DNA of 64,000 nucleotides from Multifurca ochricompacta. Taxonomy: Eukaryota; Basidiomycota; Agaricomycetes; Russulales; Russulaceae. Where the stretch lies: contig WTXG01000008.1 of NCBI GenBank assembly GCA_022496185.1, forward strand, positions 717,620 through 781,619. The letters are read 5' to 3'. Positions 59,433 to 64,000 of this stretch are shown here, piece after piece; positions within the stretch are counted from its first letter, which is position 1; each line of letters begins with the position of its first letter. A model generated the notes under the pieces. It was not told where the DNA came from. It did not search any database and saw only the letters and a list, made by a program, of their open reading frames with translations. The position numbers and the translations under genes are program-made.

Positions 59433-59935
59433 ACAACTTGTATTAGATGTATATCCTAAGTATCTAATTAATTGTGAATACTGAACACATTTTTAATCTT
59501 ATCACTTGTATTATCTATGTTGAACCAAACAAAGATACTGGTACAGATGTTCCAGGATAGCAGTCTGACATAATTGTGATTACACATAGATAACACTAGT
59601 GATAAAATCAAAAACATGTTCACAATTAATTAGATACTTAGGATATATACATCTAAGTGATAAGATCAAAAACACGTTCACAATTAGTTAGATACTTAGG
59701 ACATACATCTAAGTGATAAGATCAAAAACGCGTTCACAATTAATTAGATACTTAGGATATACATCTAATACAAGTGATAAGATCAAAAATGCATTCACAA
59801 TTAATTAGATACTTAGGACATACATCTAAGGATCAAAAACGCATTCACAATTAATTAGATACTTAGGATATACATCTAAGTGATAAGATCAAAAACGCAT
59901 TCACAATTAATTAGACACAAGTGATAAAATCAACT
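59433..59935. repeat. foldback block of about 50-61-bp tandem repeats
   Basis: Six direct units of the form GATCAAAAAC..TTCACAATTAATTAGATACTTAGGA..TACATCTAA, starting near 59604, 59664, 59720, 59781, 59831 and 59887. One inverted unit sits at 59437-59515. The whole can fold back on itself like a MITE with subterminal repeats. Confidence 0.75.
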
Positions 59936-59984
59936 TTGCATAACCCTATATATAATATATTGTGTGATTTTACTAGTGAGGCTG

Positions 59985-60060
59985 GGTGGCTCAATGGTTA
60001 GAGCACCAGACTGAGCATGTACCCAGAGGTCTTGGGTTCAATCACTAGATGTTGCCATTA
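59985..60060 (+). ncRNA. tRNA-like remnant / SINE head with A and B boxes
   Basis: TGGCTCAATGGTTAGAGC resembles a tRNA D-arm and A box, and GGTTCAATCAC resembles a T-arm and B box, at tRNA-like spacing (about 45 nt). The anticodon arm and acceptor stem do not pair properly, so it is not a functional tRNA. A tRNA pseudogene or tRNA-derived SINE head is more likely. Confidence 0.5.
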
Positions 60061-60159
60061 TATTTTCTGGCATGCTCTTTGATAAATATCATCCTCATTA
60101 TGATATGATTATTACTACACTACTATACCCCTATTACATAAATTTCATATTGTAGGACT

Positions 60160-60335
60160 GGTTCAGACCAGTTGTGGACCAGCAACCAGACCGAAAAAGA
60201 CCGTTTTTTGGTCTTTAGGCGGTCTGGTCCAGTTATCTGGACATAAGGTGCAACCGGCAACTGGTTGCAGTTGCCAGTTGTGTCCCATTATGGTCAAAAA
60301 ACCGGACTGGACCAGACTTTTAAACACTAGGCATA
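60160..60335. mobile_element. hAT-like DNA transposon fragment
   Basis: Dense in short inverted motifs (GGTCTGGTCC, GGACTGGACCAGAC, CAACTGGTTGCAGTTG). Its right end, read as TAGTGTTTAAAAGTCTGG on the minus strand, looks like a hAT terminus abutting the broken RT of element H. No matching left terminus found. Confidence 0.4.
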
Positions 60336-60339
60336 GGGC

Positions 60340-63061
60340 GAGTTAGAGGGTCATATATAGCCTTTCGCCAGGTGTTCCTCCAGGAAGGTGGAGAGTGCCT
60401 CCTTCTCTGGTTGGGACAATGGGTAGATTTTACAGTCTACTGATTGTGGGGTGTCTGGGACAAAATCAATGGCGTGATCCCAAGGTCGAGAGGGAGGGAA
60501 GCATTGTGACTCCTCCTCTGAGAAGACCTTCCAGTGTCAATGGTATTCTGCTGGGACTACTTCTTCAAACATCTTTTCTGGGTTTTTCTGTGCCTCTGCC
60601 TGGGCTAGTTCTGATGCCTTTGTGACATAACAATACACCTGATCCACAGGCTCCATGTCACTCCAGGTGATGGCTGATCCCATGATGATGGCATGGGTGA
60701 GAGGATGTTGCACAGTGTAGTCGTATCCTAAGGACATGATAAGAACTGGGTAGAAGTCCTTGTCCATTGTCGCTTCTGCCCAGTAAATTTTGGGCTCGAA
60801 TGCTGCCAGCCATGGGTATCCCAAAACCATGTCCTCATCTCCCAAATCTGTGATGAGGAAATGGAGTTGTTTGGTCCGCTCCCCAACCTGTACTTCCAAA
60901 TCACAGCAATGCATGATCTTTCCGGCTTTGTTAGCCATTCCATCTATGTTCCAAATGTTTTTCTCTTGGGGAAGTAACTGTGTCCCCAGTCCCAATGTTC
61001 TCTGGAGTCTTTGACTGATGAAGTTGTCCATTGCTCCAGAGTCGATCAATATCCATCTGTCAGCTGTCTTCTGTTTGGTTTCAAAGTGTACTGGTATTTT
61101 TAGAGACTTGAAACAACTAGTGTATACAGAAGTTACATGGAGTTAGTGATGTTCCAGCCCAGCTTGGCCCAAAAGCCACGGCTTTGGCTTGGCCTGAGGC
61201 AGCTCCAGCTTTCCTGAAGTCTGGGCCGAGCCAAAGCCGCCACAGATGGCTTGGCCCTGGCCCGGCTTGGCCCAAGCCGCAGCTTTTGGCAGAGAAAATT
61301 TTATGACATATAACTAGTAGTTATAGTTCAGCTAATCCAAATATGACTTAGTGTGTTACATATTGCAAAGCTATATCAAAGAAAAAGTTTGAAATGCCGC
61401 AATAAACATGATCATGTGACCCAAATCAACCACTTTGTGATCAGATTTGTACTGATTTTGATGATTGCTATTGCACTTGTATGTGCTGTTGAAAGCCACA
61501 GCCTGAGCCGGCGGCTTTGGCTTTTAGCTTCTCTGAGCCAGGCCAAAGCCCTTGCTGGGCCATCACAATGGCCTGGCTTGGCCCAGCTTCCGGCTTTGAG
61601 CTGGGCCAGGCACATCACTACATGGAGTGCTCTTGCCCAGGCCAATGGGGTCGAGCCAATCAAAAATCCTTCTGGCCAAAGGCCTTGTCAACAATCAGAG
61701 CTCTTACTGCTTCATCCTCATTCATCATGTGTTCCCATATTGCAGCCACCTTCTGTTCTTTGGTTTTTTGGGCAGTTACTGGGTTTTCTTTTACTGGGGT
61801 GGGTAGATTCTGTACTGGTAGTGTCATGGTGGTAGTGGCCACTGTTGCTTCTGCTGCATGAACTGTTTTCTTTGGGCAAAATTGTGACATATGCCCTTGT
61901 GCTTGGCAGTGGAAGCAATGCCCTTCCTTCATGAGGTTTCTTTTTTCATCGTCAGTGAGGGCTGCATGGGCTCTGGTGCAATCTGCTGATGTATCCATGG
62001 CATTGGGGTCTCAAGAGGTAGTGGGTTTTACCCCAAACACCGCTTTCCACTGATCGTGGGTCTTGCCCTTCTTTGTGTCTACTCCAAAGTGTGTTTGGAA
62101 GTCCAAATAGTCCTGCTGCTGTGTTCTGGCAGCACTCATCCACTGGCTCCATGACTCAGGGTGATGGAATTGGATGATATTTTTCACCAGGGGGTTGGGC
62201 AGCCCCTGGGAGAAGAGGTCGAGCATTGCCTCTTTGTTCACATCATACCCCGCTCTCTTAGCCAGGTTGTGGAATCTGGCTACATAGCCATCTAAATCCC
62301 CTCTTTCCATTTTAAGGGACTTCAATTCTCTGGTGGCTTTCTGCTTGGCCTGCCCATCCATGAAGGTGTCTTTAAATCTTTGTGCCACTACATCCCACAG
62401 ATCTTCATCTGTGGTTCTGGTTCCAGCTGTAACCCTATTGTTCAGCCATTCGATCTGCTCCATTGTCCAGTCATCGACAGAGTCCCCTCTAATAAGTGAG
62501 AGGAAGAGGTTGGTTCGTTGGAAAGGGTTCACAATTTGCAGGACGTCATGGTTGAAATTTTTGAACGTCTCAAACTCGAGCATGAACTTTTTGCTCTGGG
62601 ACTGATCACCAGTGAACATGGTTGGAAGGACTCCTGTAAGGCATCCTGATGGGGGAGGAAGGTTCAGGGCAGGGACAACTGGAGTGGGGTCTGGTAACTG
62701 TGCAGCAATGGTCAACATTGTTGGATAAGTAATGGTCAGGGTGTCTGAGGTTTGTCATGTAATCTGGGGAGAGACTAAAGCAGATGTTCTGAACATAGTA
62801 CTCTCTGGTGCAACTGTCTGAGCTGTAAAACTAGTGGCTATGACTTGTGCATCTTTGCTGCTTTCTTCAATATATTCTTTGGTTTCTGAATCTGTGACGA
62901 TGGCTGGAGGATTTTCTCTCCAAGGTCCTAAGCCATACTCTGGTGGGGCAGGTCCTGTAGTAACCCAGGAATGGTGGCTTCTAGAGTAACGGATATGGTA
63001 CCAGACTCATTTCTGTTTGCTGTATTCAACTGGCTGGTACTGGTCATTGTGATAGACATAG
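60340..63061 (-). pseudogene. element H gag, protease and RT start (inverted half)
   Basis: Read leftward from 63061: gag continues YVYHNDQYQPVEYSKQK, then GVLPTMFTGDQSQSKKFML, LDGYVARFHNLAKRAGYDV, the zinc knuckle CFHCQAQGHMSQFC, protease LIDSGAMDNFISQRLQRT, DEDMVLGYPWLAAFEP, and the RT start HLAKGYI. It stops near 60340 at the hAT-like fragment. It is broken by in-frame TGA at 62011, 60537 and 60351 and by a MITE (61144-61620). It matches the gag of element E throughout and completes the fragment at 50865-50997. Confidence 0.8.
61144..61620. mobile_element. hAT-type MITE with 8-bp target duplication
   Basis: 477 bp with terminal inverted repeats TAGTGATGTTCC... and ...GGCACATCACTA, flanked by perfect CATGGAGT copies (61136-61143 and 61621-61628). 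The interior has repeated GGCTTGGCC/GGCCAAGCC motifs and no ORF. Inserted in element H between the zinc knuckle and the protease. Confidence 0.88.
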
Positions 63062-63650
63062 TGTTACGAACCCCATCCCTCCCCATTTTCTTCTTCTTGC
63101 CCAATGATGACCCCTCCCTGCTGTCCACGCTTCACTACCAGATTACGTCCCCATCGTGGGATCCATCACATGCCCTATGCCCCTCCACATGACTCCCTTA
63201 AATTGTACATGTTTGCTTACCATTTTCTTTTACGTTGCTTATCTCTCTATCTCCTTATCATATGACCGGACATTTACTTAATCCCCTATCAGTAGAAGCC
63301 CGGCTTTACGCCCTCCGCTTCCAGATATTTGGGCCCACTTGACTCCGTGATCCTTATCGATAGACGCCCACTTCCTTATGTATATAAGTCGGCTATAGTT
63401 ACACTGTAGAGCTCAGACTCGACTTATTGAATACATCAGTGCCTGTCTTCTGGACATCCCCCTTGACCCTTCATTTGCCTGTCTCAAGTGCTTCTGGCAC
63501 TTTCCACTTAACATTGTCCTAGGGAACAGCCCCTTTGACTTTGACTCACCTCACCCAAACTCCAAGGAATCCCCTTTGGTTCCTTATCTGTATTCGAAAT
63601 ACCCGAGCTGTCACACAAGTTGTGCAGAATGTCCCACACCAGACATAACA
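63062..63650 (+). repeat. 5' LTR of a second element E copy (E')
   Basis: 589 bp, TGTTACGAACCCC...GACATAACA, nearly identical to the E LTRs but in the opposite orientation. TATATAAG at 63381; predicted transcript start AGACTCGACTT at 63415-63425. Confidence 0.88.
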
Positions 63651-63652
63651 TC

Positions 63653-63663
63653 AAGTCGAGTCT
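63653..63663 (+). promoter_or_regulatory. E' primer-binding site, self-complementary
   Basis: AAGTCGAGTCT, two bases after the LTR, exact complement of 63415-63425. Confidence 0.65.
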
Positions 63664-63669
63664 CTCATC

Positions 63670-64000
63670 ATGGCTTCCAGCCGCAGTCAGACCCTCTTTA
63701 AAGAAGAACCCATCAAACAAAGGGACAAGCCTGACCTTTCACAACAAGTACTTGGCTCTGCCACCTGGAAAGATTTTGAGTCCGAGTTTGGATATTATGT
63801 CTATCATGACGGAAGATACCAACCGGTCGAATACGACGAAGCGAAAGAGTTTGGTACTGTATCTGATACTCGGACAGTCGACACTCTTGGGTTACAACAG
63901 GACCCGCCCCACCTGAATTTGGATTAGGACCGTGGAGAGAAAATCCCCGGCCATTGTCACGGACTCTGAACCAGAAGAGTACATAGAAGAAAATAGTGAA
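63670..64000 (+). pseudogene. E' gag, 5' part (runs off the window)
   Basis: ATG 63670 gives MASSRSQTLFKEEPIKQRD, LGSATWKDFESEFGYYVYH, GRYQPVEYDEAK. It has lost one A relative to element E (AAAGAG for AAAAGAG near 63845), which shifts the frame, and it shares the later TGA seen in E. The text PAIVTDSEPEEYIEENSE continues to the right edge. Confidence 0.75.

Noticed and set aside
59433..59935. Possible CRISPR array (regular repeats of about 50-61 bp)
   Set aside because: Eukaryotic locus; units are contiguous with no unique spacers, and one unit is inverted.

Overview
The window is nuclear DNA from a filamentous basidiomycete, most likely an Agaricomycete. Genes are dense and alternate between strands. 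They are cut by many introns of about 50-60 nt with GT...AG ends. Basidiomycete-type versions of RIM20/PalA, Bqt4, Wss1, Ctu2, SARAF and type I metacaspases are present. Coordinates of multi-exon genes run from first start codon to last stop codon. Exon joins were worked out by hand and mostly checked by reading frame.

Positions 1-44,500 are ordinary gene space. In order they hold: a RasGAP/IQGAP-type protein (-); a weak proline-rich ORF (-); RIM20/PalA (+); a DUF3421 protein (+); a Wss1-type DNA-protein-crosslink metalloprotease (-); 6-phosphofructokinase (+); a Bqt4-like inner nuclear membrane protein (+); a paraoxonase-like enzyme (-); the tRNA 2-thiolation protein CTU2/NCS2 (-); a class-V PLP lyase/aminotransferase (-); a Ppn2-like phosphatase (+); two tandem metacaspases (-,-); an Hsp20-like protein (+); an unrecognised protein (-); cytosolic methionyl-tRNA synthetase (-); an OPT-family transporter (+); a SARAF-like protein (+); and an MFS transporter (-). 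They are housekeeping or regulatory genes with no obvious shared pathway.

Positions 44,500-64,000 are a nested transposon island with no host gene that I can support. It contains: (1) an ORF1/gag-like remnant cut by LTR pieces; (2) element 1, a 5'-truncated Ty3/Gypsy chromovirus (-) with a 3' LTR and an extra ORF after pol; (3) element H, a related Gypsy element whose 5' LTR and gag start are at 50.3-51.0 kb and whose remaining gag, protease and RT start lie inverted at 60.3-63.06 kb; (4) element E, an almost complete 7,976-bp chromovirus (-) with two 589-bp LTRs, gag-pol, a chromodomain and a separate zinc-knuckle ORF downstream of pol, inserted in the gag of H; (5) a solo LTR with a 5-bp target duplication inside E gag; (6) a hAT-type MITE with an 8-bp duplication inside H; (7) a foldback tandem-repeat block and a tRNA-like Pol III promoter remnant; and (8) the start of a second E copy (+), running off the right edge.

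Three results about the island stand out. The 5-bp duplication CTATG made when E entered H is now split between 50,993-50,997 and 63,057-63,061, in inverse orientation. This is what recombination between two inverted 589-bp LTRs would leave. Both E and H have a primer-binding site that is an 11-nt complement of their own predicted transcript start, as in Tf1-type self-priming. The internal stops are nearly all TGA, often where a paralog has Arg, which points to CGA-to-TGA (CpG) decay and hence to past DNA methylation or a RIP-like process.
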